DNA from: Gimesia algae
GTDB lineage: Bacteria > Planctomycetota > Planctomycetia > Planctomycetales > Planctomycetaceae
DNA length: 64,000 nt
Assembly: GCF_007746795.1 (NCBI RefSeq)
Contig: NZ_CP036343.1
Location: 4,315,357 to 4,379,356 of the forward strand
Direction of reading: 5' to 3'
The notes under the pieces are model-generated. The model worked only from the letters and a program-made list of their open reading frames with translations. It searched no databases and was not told where the DNA came from. Position numbers and translations under genes: made by a program. Shown here in pieces: positions 44,116-52,419 of this stretch. How positions within the stretch are numbered: position 1 is the stretch's first letter; each line of letters opens with the position of its first letter.

Positions 44116-45585
44116 ATGCAACATTTCATCACACCGCAATGCAAACAGATTCATCGTCGTTCTTTCCTGTCCGATCTGGGTTTTGGTGCAACGGGTATGG
44201 CATTAAGCAGTCTGCTCGGACAGGAATCACAGGCTGCAAATAAATCTGCTCCGACTGCGGGACCTCACTTCACTCCTAAAGCAAAATCGGTAATCTGGGT
44301 TTTCCTCTCAGGTGGTTACAGCCAGATGGAAACATTCGACCCGAAACCTGAGTTAAATAAATACGCCGGCAAAACCTTTTCAGACACGATTTACCCCGAC
44401 CCCTTCAAAGACCCACTCTATCAGAAACGCGCCCGCTCGGTCGTACAGGTGAAACGTGAGCATTCCCAGATCATGCCCATGCAAGTTGGATATCGCAAAC
44501 AGGGGGATTCTGGAATAGAGATCACTGACTGGTGGCCGCACCTGGCGACCTGCGTCGATGATATCTCTTTTGTACGTTCCATGTACACAACCGACAACGA
44601 CCACGCGGCTGAGTTTCAGATCCACCATGGTCGGCACAAACTGGATCAGAAAGAGCCAGTCGTCGGTTCCTGGCTTACCTATGGACTGGGCAGTCTCAAC
44701 AAGAATCTGCCCGAATATGTTTTTCTCGGTTCCTACACCGATACGCGCGTGAAAGAAAACTTCAATCCCGATTATCTCGGGCCCCAATATATGGGCGTGG
44801 AACTCTCACTCGATCCGAAAAACCCTCTTCCTTTTGGCACGCGCCCGGAATCAATCCTGAAACAGGAGCAGGCTAACCAGTACCAGTTCATTAATGAACT
44901 CAATCATCTGGCTGCGGTAGAATATCCGACTGATGAAAAACTACGCGCCCGCATCAATTCCTACGAACTTGCATTCCGCATGCAGAACTCAGTTCCCGAA
45001 GCACTGGAACTGACAGAGGAAACGCAGGAGACACAACAACTGTATGGCATCGATGAAAAAGAAACCTCTGTTTATGGACGTCGCTTATTGGCTGCCCGGC
45101 GCCTGGCGGAACGGGGGGTCCGTTTTACACAGGTTTATTTAAGCGGGTACGGAGAATGGGATTCCCACCAGAACCTCAAGGAAAACCATACGCGTTCCTG
45201 TAAACGTGTTGATAAACCGATTGCCGGACTCTTGAAAGACCTTAAACGCCGTGGCATGTGGGAAGACACGGTCGTCGTTTTCTGCACCGAATTTGGACGA
45301 ACACCGGCTGTGGAAGCGCGCGGTAACACAAAAATGCCCAGTGGACGTGATCATCACCCGCACGGCTTTACCGTCTGGTTTGCCGGGGCAGGTATCAAAC
45401 AGGGCTACGTACACGGTGCCACCGATGAGCTCGGCTTTCATGCAGTAGAATCACCCCACTATGTGACTGACATTCATGCAACTTTGTACCACTTGCTGGG
45501 ACTCGATCCGCAGCGGCTGGATATCCCTGGTCGCAAGCGTCTGGAAATTGATCACGGTCAGCCGATTCTGGATATTGTCACGTGA
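44116..45585 (+). CDS. DUF1501 domain-containing exported protein
   Basis: The 489-residue partner of the PSD1 gene upstream. It starts with a twin-arginine-like signal (HRRSFLSDLGFGATGMALSS) and has DUF1501 motifs: FLSGGYSQMETFDPKPELNK, SWLTYGLGSLNKNLPEYVFL, FCTEFGRTP and GRDHHPHGFTVWFAGAGIKQ. Compared with the first copy (1216-2667) it shares the same layout but differs in the N-terminal third, including a longer insertion after DPKPELNK (YPDPFKDPLYQKRARSVVQV). The stop is 13 nt from the stop of the convergent amidase-like gene. Confidence 0.94.
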   Translation: MQHFITPQCKQIHRRSFLSDLGFGATGMALSSLLGQESQAANKSAPTAGPHFTPKAKSVIWVFLSGGYSQMETFDPKPELNKYAGKTFSDTIYPDPFKDPLYQKRARSVVQVKREHSQIMPMQVGYRKQGDSGIEITDWWPHLATCVDDISFVRSMYTTDNDHAAEFQIHHGRHKLDQKEPVVGSWLTYGLGSLNKNLPEYVFLGSYTDTRVKENFNPDYLGPQYMGVELSLDPKNPLPFGTRPESILKQEQANQYQFINELNHLAAVEYPTDEKLRARINSYELAFRMQNSVPEALELTEETQETQQLYGIDEKETSVYGRRLLAARRLAERGVRFTQVYLSGYGEWDSHQNLKENHTRSCKRVDKPIAGLLKDLKRRGMWEDTVVVFCTEFGRTPAVEARGNTKMPSGRDHHPHGFTVWFAGAGIKQGYVHGATDELGFHAVESPHYVTDIHATLYHLLGLDPQRLDIPGRKRLEIDHGQPILDIVT

Positions 45586-45598
45586 GCTGTCACGCCAC

Positions 45599-47212
45599 TC
45601 AGCTGGTAAATCGATCAATCACATTACGGGAGATTTTCGAAATATCCTTGTCCACCAGCATCGAAGTGATCCAGCAGATCGATCCGACCGAAAAGACCTC
45701 TCCCCCAGATGGCGTTTGATAGTGCACCATATCCGCGCCTCCCTCATCAGGATTGATGCCTTGTGCCAACAGTTGCACATTCGCTGGGGAACTGGGCGAA
45801 ATCTTGTCGGTCTCATGCCCTGAAGCACCGCCAGGGATCCGCATGTGCTGACTCTCTGTCCCAAACAGATCATCATTTTTCAACTTCGTTCCCTCAAAAC
45901 ACCAGTGCTGCTCATCCACGACGCGATAGGGTGCCCCTGTCATGATTCCGGCGAAGGAAAAGACGACCCCCAGCAAATTCGCTTCGGATTCCTGCCGTGC
46001 ATGATAGCGGCTTTCGTACTTTGACTCCTTTTCTGGAATAGGGGGATCCATGGCGACACCACACCAGCTGGTGCAGTCGGTGTTGTGATAGACAACCCGT
46101 TCTTCATCCAGAAATTCCACTTCACAATTTAAACCGTTTCCTCCCAGATAAATCAACCGTCCTCCCGATTCAAATACCCAGGATTTCAATCGTTCGTACA
46201 TCTGCTTAGACCAGTATTCCGGATGCGAGCTGAGAATCAATACTTCATATTCATTCAATGGAAGCTGATCAAAATGAAACTGTGTTTCGCTGTAATAGTC
46301 GTACTCCAGTCCCTGCTCTTCCATCCATCCCAGCAGCCTCCACTCAGAATGCAGCATACCACATCCCATCCTACTGTAAATAGGATCGCGGAGCTGTTCT
46401 TCCAGATCAATGTGCAGATAAGGTTGAGGGCGTTCGAGTGATAAGGGAGGATAATCCTCAACATAATATGCTCCAAAAGAAGGTTTCAGATACCGACGTA
46501 ATTCCTGTCGGCTGTTGACGACAGGCGTGGGGGGGAGTCCTTCTGGATTCAAGTAGTTACTGCGTCCGCCAAAATTATTATAAGCGTTCCAGGTCAAATC
46601 ACTGGCGAGGATCGCGATTTTTGACTGTGGGGTGCGGGGAGACACAACCCAGGGAAATGTAAACTGCTGGCCGGACTGATTGCTGAGATGAAACATATAC
46701 AAGCCAGACCTGTCAGGCGCTGTCACAGATTGCCTTTGTGTGACGGTACGATAACCGACATTATTCCAGTCCACGCCATTCTGAGTGTAATCGCCATCCG
46801 GTGTGATCTGTAAATTCGCCAGGGGGGCATGGTCATCAAACGTACCGATCCGCCGAATGTACTCTTTTTCTTTGCCATAACGCCAGAGTTCGAGTTGATA
46901 CTCCGATGTAGAATGCACCCGGAATTCAGAATCATCCCCACTCTGAATACAGCGAGGCCAGACAAACCCGAACAGCTTTTTTGAGAGCAGCCGGAAATGA
47001 TGAACCCGTCCCTGTTCTACATTGAGTTGCACCCGTTTCGCACAATAGTCTCGATGCTGCAGAATGACTTCGTAGTCGCCCGGTGGTAAATCTGCGATAA
47101 CCGCGCCGGAGGCTGTTGAACGAGTACTGCTGAACTGCCCTTCAGATTGAAACTCCACAACCACATCATATAATGCGCGATAATCTTCGTCGCTGACATA
47201 TCCAATTAACAT
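45599..47212 (-). CDS. N,N-dimethylformamidase beta-subunit-like protein
   Basis: The start at ATG 47212 has AGGA 7 nt upstream; the frame also opens at a TTG five codons earlier. The 537-residue protein has no signal peptide. Residues 1-75 form a small beta-sandwich (VVEFQSEGQF, VIADLPPGDYEVILQHRDYC). The rest matches the large-subunit family of N,N-dimethylformamidase: SKIAILASDLTWNAYNNFGG, SNYLNPEGLPPTPVVNSRQE, LILSSHPEYWSKQMYERLKS and GGRLIYLGGNGLNCEVEFLD. The characterised enzyme splits dimethylformamide into dimethylamine and formate, but most relatives have unknown amide substrates. The acetamidase/formamidase gene lies 70 nt upstream, so the two probably act on related amides. Confidence 0.82.
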   Translation of the reverse strand: MLIGYVSDEDYRALYDVVVEFQSEGQFSSTRSTASGAVIADLPPGDYEVILQHRDYCAKRVQLNVEQGRVHHFRLLSKKLFGFVWPRCIQSGDDSEFRVHSTSEYQLELWRYGKEKEYIRRIGTFDDHAPLANLQITPDGDYTQNGVDWNNVGYRTVTQRQSVTAPDRSGLYMFHLSNQSGQQFTFPWVVSPRTPQSKIAILASDLTWNAYNNFGGRSNYLNPEGLPPTPVVNSRQELRRYLKPSFGAYYVEDYPPLSLERPQPYLHIDLEEQLRDPIYSRMGCGMLHSEWRLLGWMEEQGLEYDYYSETQFHFDQLPLNEYEVLILSSHPEYWSKQMYERLKSWVFESGGRLIYLGGNGLNCEVEFLDEERVVYHNTDCTSWCGVAMDPPIPEKESKYESRYHARQESEANLLGVVFSFAGIMTGAPYRVVDEQHWCFEGTKLKNDDLFGTESQHMRIPGGASGHETDKISPSSPANVQLLAQGINPDEGGADMVHYQTPSGGEVFSVGSICWITSMLVDKDISKISRNVIDRFTS

Positions 47213-47282
47213 CCCTTGTTCCTGCAAAATAAAGCGTTGTGAGAGGTGTCCTGTTTCGAATCGGAAGTATTTTCACGTGTCG

Positions 47283-48173
47283 TCAAGAAGGGTGGGCCAC
47301 ATACTCTTTGGCGATTTTGACCGCTAACCCGCCGCCCTCATAGTAGCCCATCGAAATCTCAGCGACATGCGTTAGCAGATCATAGGCGCGCCAGCGGTTC
47401 CAGCCATAGTCCGCTTCCATCCATAAGATCAGTTGCGCAAATGCGTCTGCTGTCGCCCGCTCCATCGGTGTGCCACTGGAGACGGTGATGAGTTCATCCG
47501 ATGATTCAATGCGGGGCCCGGAGATCATTTTCTGCTTGATCAATTCAATCGTCAGTGTCGTTTGCGCCGCCATCTCCAGACCGGTCGCAGACAGTTCTCC
47601 CTGTCCCATCGCCGCGTGCGCATCTCCCAGGTACAGCAGAGCTCCCGATACAAATCCCGGCAGATACAGAGTATTCCCCTCAGTCACCTCCCGGACATCC
47701 ATATTGCCACCATGCGGTCCCGCGGGCATCGTACTGGGCATTCCATAAGCGGGTGTCGTGCCGATGCACCCCAGCATGGGCTGATAAGGAATTTTGATCT
47801 CATCACTCCAGTAGACGAAACCATCACGTATCGGACAGACATGAGCACCACTCGGAACATCAGTTCCCAACCACTGGCAAAGCTGTTTCGGGTTACCGGT
47901 ATAAGTCGCACATTGCCCGTCCCGGGACTCAATCGTTTCGATTTTGATCGACAGTGTATCACCCGGTTCCGCCTGCTTGATGAAAATCGGACCTGTCAGT
48001 GGATTACTGAATGGGACTGTTGATTTATCACGCAGATCGTCCGCTTTGCGAATCTGACCGGATAACGCATCCTCTGATTCCACCCGGATTGTTTCGCCGG
48101 ATGAGATTCTGACACAAGGTTCCTGAAAGCGATTGAATTCATAGTTCAATGAACCCAGGGAGATCTGTTGCAT
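47283..48173 (-). CDS. Acetamidase/formamidase family protein
   Basis: The start at ATG 48173 (MQQISLGSLNYEFNRF) has AGGA at 8 nt; the frame is open further upstream but would overlap the preceding gene. The 296-residue protein matches the FmdA/AmdA family: GPIFIKQAEPGDTLSIKIET, GCIGTTPAYGMPSTMPAGPH, GGNMDVREVTEGNTLYLPGF and YLGDAHAAMGQGELSATGLE. The conserved metal-site His and Asp of GDAHAAMG are present. It hydrolyses short amides such as formamide to ammonia and the acid. It sits between the kelch-SGNH gene (43 nt upstream) and the dimethylformamidase-like gene, all on the minus strand. Confidence 0.92.
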   Translation of the reverse strand: MQQISLGSLNYEFNRFQEPCVRISSGETIRVESEDALSGQIRKADDLRDKSTVPFSNPLTGPIFIKQAEPGDTLSIKIETIESRDGQCATYTGNPKQLCQWLGTDVPSGAHVCPIRDGFVYWSDEIKIPYQPMLGCIGTTPAYGMPSTMPAGPHGGNMDVREVTEGNTLYLPGFVSGALLYLGDAHAAMGQGELSATGLEMAAQTTLTIELIKQKMISGPRIESSDELITVSSGTPMERATADAFAQLILWMEADYGWNRWRAYDLLTHVAEISMGYYEGGGLAVKIAKEYVAHPS

Positions 48174-48216
48174 TTGAGAATTCCTGTGTACGCCCCGAGA
48201 GATATTTAAAAATGCT

Positions 48217-50394
48217 TCAATCGAGTTGGGATTGCAGCCATTTGATGACAATTTCTTCCAGAGAGGTGGTTTTCCCGTCTGTTCTTTCAACGAGAGTCAG
48301 GTCCTGTCCCCGCACCAGTTTTCGTGTCAATGAATCAGTTTCCGGATCGGAATGACTGGCGTCGAAAACATCAGGATGAAATACGACACAGTCCCAGCCC
48401 CCTGCTCCAAAATTCAGAGAATAGTTCATCGTCCACATCAGGCTGTGAATCAACTCTTCCTGACTGTTGGCTTTTGCAGTCGGCGGAATGGCCAGTAGCA
48501 CCAGATCCGGTTTATTGGGACGCACGAGTGCTTTGGCATCGGTTTCAATCTGCCGACGTGACTTGCCTGCCGTCTGCCAGGTCGTTACTTCCAGCTTCAC
48601 ATCAGGGGCGACTTTTTCAAACGCAGTTTGAATCAGATGGTCCAGCGGAGGCATGGCGATCACTTTGACAGATTTTTTTGCTTTGACGAGTGACTGTGTA
48701 CGGGGCAATGCCTGTGTTAACGGAGCAACATCGGCCAACGAAACCGTTTCCCCGGAAATGGATTCCGCCATCAGTTCCGCTAATTTTTTGTGGCCTGCCA
48801 TATTCGGATGAATTTCATCACTCATCATTAATCGCCAGGTTAATGCACCCTGATCCCTCACTGCGTTCAACTTCTGATAGTTGTCACACAGTGGGACCTG
48901 CAAGACATCACATACCTCGCGAACGACATCGCAGTACTGCACCAGTTTGTCAACTGGGCGTCCCGACGTGGAGACGATAGAGTTAGGCGTACACAATAAT
49001 ACTTCGGCTCCGGCAGCACGACATTGCTTCACGATCGACTTGAGATTTTCCCGGTATTGATCCAGGGGAACACGTGTCATGTCATTCAAACCAAACATGA
49101 CCGTTACCAGATCCGGCTGATGTTTTAAGACGCCCCGCTCGATCCGCGCTAACGCATTGACTGTTGTATGACCACTGATCCCTGCATTGATCATTTTGGG
49201 ATTTGCTTCGGGAAATGTTTTTTCTAATGCAATCCCCAGCATATCGGTATAGGCACGACGACTGCCCGTGTGATAGTACACTCCTGTGACACTGTCACCA
49301 AAACAGACAATTTTTGCTGGCTTTCCCGTTTTGAGTTTAGCAACCGTCTTGGGAAACACTGACTGTGTCGCAACAGATTTTTCAGTTTTCTGGAACCAGT
49401 CGGGCGGCACATCCAGTGTCCAGACTTCGCTGTTCAATGGCTGTGCGTGCCCTCCCGCCAGCCAGATTTTATCCTGAAATACAAACGCCGAATGTTCGTG
49501 GCGTGCTTTCCAGACATGATCCGACTTTAACTGCTGCCAGTGTTTGCCATCTTGAGAATACCAGGCATCGTTTTTATTGGCTGCGGGATTGTTTGACCAG
49601 CCTCCAATCACCCAGATTCGATCACGATAGACAACCGTAGAAAACCAGAGACGTTCATGCCAGGGCGCTTGAGCTGTTTCCTGCTTCCAGTGCACCCCGT
49701 CTTCTGAACTCCAGACATCGTTCGTCGCATGGTATTCCGGAGTATAATTTCCGCCACCAAACACATACATTTTACCGTTTAAAACAGCCGCCTGATGATA
49801 CGCGCGGGGAGACCAGCCAGCATCGGCAGTTTCCCGCTTCCAGGTTTTCCCATCCGCCGAACTCCAGACATCATTTTTAAGACTCTTCTGATCACCAAAA
49901 TAATAGTTTTCCGTCCCCCCCAGTAACCACAGTCGATCCTTAAAAACGACCAGTCCGGCAGCCAGGCGAGGCGTCCACTCCGCATGCGAAGTTACCTGAT
50001 CCCACTGCTTGCCATCGACAGAAGACCAGACCTGATTTCCTGCTGAATGTCCTTTCAGACGGCCATTGTACCAGCCCCCCATCAGCCACATTCTGTCTTT
50101 GAAGACGACCGTCATTGGCAGATCACTGTGAATCCACGGAGCTTCTTTAGTAACCAGATTCCAGGTTTTTCCGTCAGCAGAATTCCAGACATCACGAGGC
50201 GGTGCTTCATACGAATTCAACCAGCCACCAAAAATCCAGAGCTGATCTTTAAAAACCAGTTCTCCCTGAGAATCACGCGGTTGCCAACCCGCTTTTTCTG
50301 TGACCTGTACCCAGTCCAGTTTCGGTTCGTCCGCAAAACTGAAATTTGTAAACAGAAGTAATAAAAACAGGAACAGGCAATTTGGACGAATCAT
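48217..50394 (-). CDS. Exported kelch-like propeller fused to an SGNH hydrolase
   Basis: A signal peptide (LFLFLLLLFTNFSFA) leads a 725-residue protein. Residues ~28-330 hold six kelch-like repeats, each near WxVTxxAxWxxR...VVFKDRLWLLGG. Residues ~350-550 form an SGNH/GDSL hydrolase: block I KIVCFGDSVTGVYY, block II NAGISGHTT, block III VMFGLNDM and block V DEIHPNMAGHK, so the Ser, Gly, Asn and Asp/His catalytic set is complete. A third, less clear domain of ~150 residues follows, which resembles a partial second SGNH-like fold (KPDLVLLAIPPTAKANSQEE). Esterase action on a surface glycan or lipid is likely. Confidence 0.85.
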   Translation of the reverse strand: MIRPNCLFLFLLLLFTNFSFADEPKLDWVQVTEKAGWQPRDSQGELVFKDQLWIFGGWLNSYEAPPRDVWNSADGKTWNLVTKEAPWIHSDLPMTVVFKDRMWLMGGWYNGRLKGHSAGNQVWSSVDGKQWDQVTSHAEWTPRLAAGLVVFKDRLWLLGGTENYYFGDQKSLKNDVWSSADGKTWKRETADAGWSPRAYHQAAVLNGKMYVFGGGNYTPEYHATNDVWSSEDGVHWKQETAQAPWHERLWFSTVVYRDRIWVIGGWSNNPAANKNDAWYSQDGKHWQQLKSDHVWKARHEHSAFVFQDKIWLAGGHAQPLNSEVWTLDVPPDWFQKTEKSVATQSVFPKTVAKLKTGKPAKIVCFGDSVTGVYYHTGSRRAYTDMLGIALEKTFPEANPKMINAGISGHTTVNALARIERGVLKHQPDLVTVMFGLNDMTRVPLDQYRENLKSIVKQCRAAGAEVLLCTPNSIVSTSGRPVDKLVQYCDVVREVCDVLQVPLCDNYQKLNAVRDQGALTWRLMMSDEIHPNMAGHKKLAELMAESISGETVSLADVAPLTQALPRTQSLVKAKKSVKVIAMPPLDHLIQTAFEKVAPDVKLEVTTWQTAGKSRRQIETDAKALVRPNKPDLVLLAIPPTAKANSQEELIHSLMWTMNYSLNFGAGGWDCVVFHPDVFDASHSDPETDSLTRKLVRGQDLTLVERTDGKTTSLEEIVIKWLQSQLD

Positions 50395-50616
50395 AATGGC
50401 TCCAGGTTCTGGCTTTTCGGGTGGGAGAGTGAGCGGTCAGAGGAATCATAAGTGCCACAGAAGTAATCTGTTACATCTACGATACCCGTTCGCTTTGCCA
50501 GTATGCAAGTGCGAGCTGTCTGTCTTTATGCAGTTCAGGAATTTATTTATGAAGCGTAACGCGATCCGACCAGCGTGCTGTCCGGAAGAGTCAGAAGCTG
50601 TTGAGCGAAGTATCGC

Positions 50617-51486
50617 TTAAAACTGATGCCCCGGTTGGGGACCGTTCTGTGTCAGCGTCAAAATTTCCGGCCCCTCTTCGGTCATCAGAATCGTATGCTC
50701 GAACTGGGCGGAAAGCTTGCCGTCTTTCGTGCGAACAGTCCAGCCATCATTGCGATCTTCGACTGTTTTCCAGTTGCCGGCATTTAACATCGGCTCGATG
50801 GTAAAACACATCCCCGGCAGTAACAAATCGCGTTCGGATCCCGAGACAGGATAATGGGGTATTCCCGGATCAGTATGGAACTCACGTCCGATGCCATGCC
50901 CCTGGTATTGACGGACGACTCCAAACCCCAATTCCGTTGCATAATTGTAGATGACTTCACCAATTTCGATCACGCTGGATTCAGGATGAAGCGTATTAAT
51001 GGCAAGAAACAGAGAATCAAAAGTAACCTGCACCAGTTTGCGGGCTTCTTCAGAAACTTTCCCTACCAGAAAGGTTTCAGATTGATCGCCGTACCAGCCA
51101 TCGACGATGCTGGTAATGTCAACATTGACAATATCACCTTCTTTAAGAACAGTATCATCGGGAATTCCGTGACAGACTACTTCATTAATGCTGATACAGC
51201 AACTCTTCGGGAAGCCCATATATCCCAATGTAGCCGGTGTGTGTCCATGAGATACAGTGTACTCATGGACGATCGTATTGATCTCATCTGTGGTAATACC
51301 AGGTTTGACGTATGAACGCAGATGATCCATCAGGCTGGCGTTAAACCGGGATGCGATTCTTAATCGTTCCCATTCGTATGATTTATAGATGATTTGATTT
51401 CCGGACAAAATAACCGCCTCTATGTCAGATGTCAGTAAGAAACTGTCGATAATATAAGCCGAGTTCAGCGAGAGTTTTTCATACAT
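50617..51486 (-). CDS. map: Type I methionine aminopeptidase
   Basis: All five metal ligands are visible: the two Asp in [20 protein letters not shown], His in [13 protein letters not shown], Glu in [13 protein letters not shown] and Glu in [14 protein letters not shown]. The substrate His of [20 protein letters not shown] is also present. The enzyme removes the first Met from new proteins in the cytosol. The ATG at 51486 gives 289 residues with an N-terminal extension of about 25 residues unlike the family. A TTG at 51408, 8 nt after AGAGG, would give a 263-residue protein of ordinary length (starting [16 protein letters not shown] after Met). I cannot decide between them from sequence alone. 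Confidence 0.93.
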   Translation of the reverse strand: MYEKLSLNSAYIIDSFLLTSDIEAVILSGNQIIYKSYEWERLRIASRFNASLMDHLRSYVKPGITTDEINTIVHEYTVSHGHTPATLGYMGFPKSCCISINEVVCHGIPDDTVLKEGDIVNVDITSIVDGWYGDQSETFLVGKVSEEARKLVQVTFDSLFLAINTLHPESSVIEIGEVIYNYATELGFGVVRQYQGHGIGREFHTDPGIPHYPVSGSERDLLLPGMCFTIEPMLNAGNWKTVEDRNDGWTVRTKDGKLSAQFEHTILMTEEGPEILTLTQNGPQPGHQF

Positions 51487-51619
51487 TCATTTGAAATGTA
51501 AGGTCCACCGTCATTTTAATAACCTCGATTGAATACTAAATTGACTCTATCGGTAGTGCGCGCTGTTATGATCAGGTTCACGGTGATTCATAGAATAAAC
51601 AAATTGAAAAAGAATTCCT

Positions 51620-52405
51620 ATGGTTGGAAAGCCTACTAAGTTAAAGAAAAACAAGCCACTGCTGGGAAACCATCAGAAGTGCTGGATCTGGGGTAGAAAC
51701 GCCGTCAGGGAAACCTTAATGACCGGTTTCTGGCAGATGTATGAATTACACTTGTCTGATCGTTTAACAACAGAAGATATCGAGCAGTTGGAACAACAGG
51801 CTGCACGATCAATCGTTCCTGTTTTCATTTCAACTGATAAAGAACTCACTCAAAAATGCCGTGCCAGTGATCACCAGGGAATGATCGCTAAAATGGCGCC
51901 GTTTCCTTATACATCGATTGAATTATTCAATCAACAGGAAATCACTTCCCCCCTCTTTCTGATCCTGGATCGGATTCAGGATCCGTTTAATTTTGGAGCA
52001 ATCATCCGGTCTGCGGAGATCATGGGCGCAGACGGCATTTTCGTAGGATCCCATGAACAATGTGAGGTCACCAGCCTGGTCTGTCGCACATCAGCGGGTG
52101 CCGTGAATCATATCCCGCTCGTACAGACAGCCGATCTGATTTCGCTCTGTCGTGACTGGAAAAAGAACGGGATCAAAGTTGTGGGCACCGCCATGCAGGC
52201 GGCAGAGAAACTGACAGACTATAATTTCCAGCAATCGACGGCAATGATCGTAGGTAATGAAGGAACTGGAATCAGCCAGGATCTACTTGCGGAATGTACC
52301 AACCTGGTTCGCATCCCTCAACAGGGACGGACCGAATCCCTGAACGTCGCTATTTCTGCCAGTATTTTACTGTACGAAGCAAGTCGTCAACGACATTTCA
52401 GTTAA
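51620..52405 (+). CDS. rlmB: RlmB-type 23S rRNA ribose 2'-O-methyltransferase (SpoU/TrmH family)
   Basis: The 261-residue protein has a substrate-binding N-terminal domain (CWIGRNAVRETLMTGFWQMY-like start) and a SPOUT catalytic domain with all three motifs: LDRIQDPFNFGAIIRSAEIM, AMIVGNEGTGISQDLL and RIPQQGRTESLNVAISASIL. This fits RlmB, which methylates the ribose of G2251 in 23S rRNA (E. coli numbering); other TrmH-family RNA targets are possible. It is divergent from the methionine aminopeptidase gene and convergent with the RND pump gene (14 nt between stops). Confidence 0.88.
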   Translation: MVGKPTKLKKNKPLLGNHQKCWIWGRNAVRETLMTGFWQMYELHLSDRLTTEDIEQLEQQAARSIVPVFISTDKELTQKCRASDHQGMIAKMAPFPYTSIELFNQQEITSPLFLILDRIQDPFNFGAIIRSAEIMGADGIFVGSHEQCEVTSLVCRTSAGAVNHIPLVQTADLISLCRDWKKNGIKVVGTAMQAAEKLTDYNFQQSTAMIVGNEGTGISQDLLAECTNLVRIPQQGRTESLNVAISASILLYEASRQRHFS

Positions 52406-52419
52406 ATACACTCTGAAGC

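Noticed and set aside
47562..48023. Plus-strand frame of 153 codons
   Set aside because: Antisense of the formamidase gene, whose conserved motifs run throughout.
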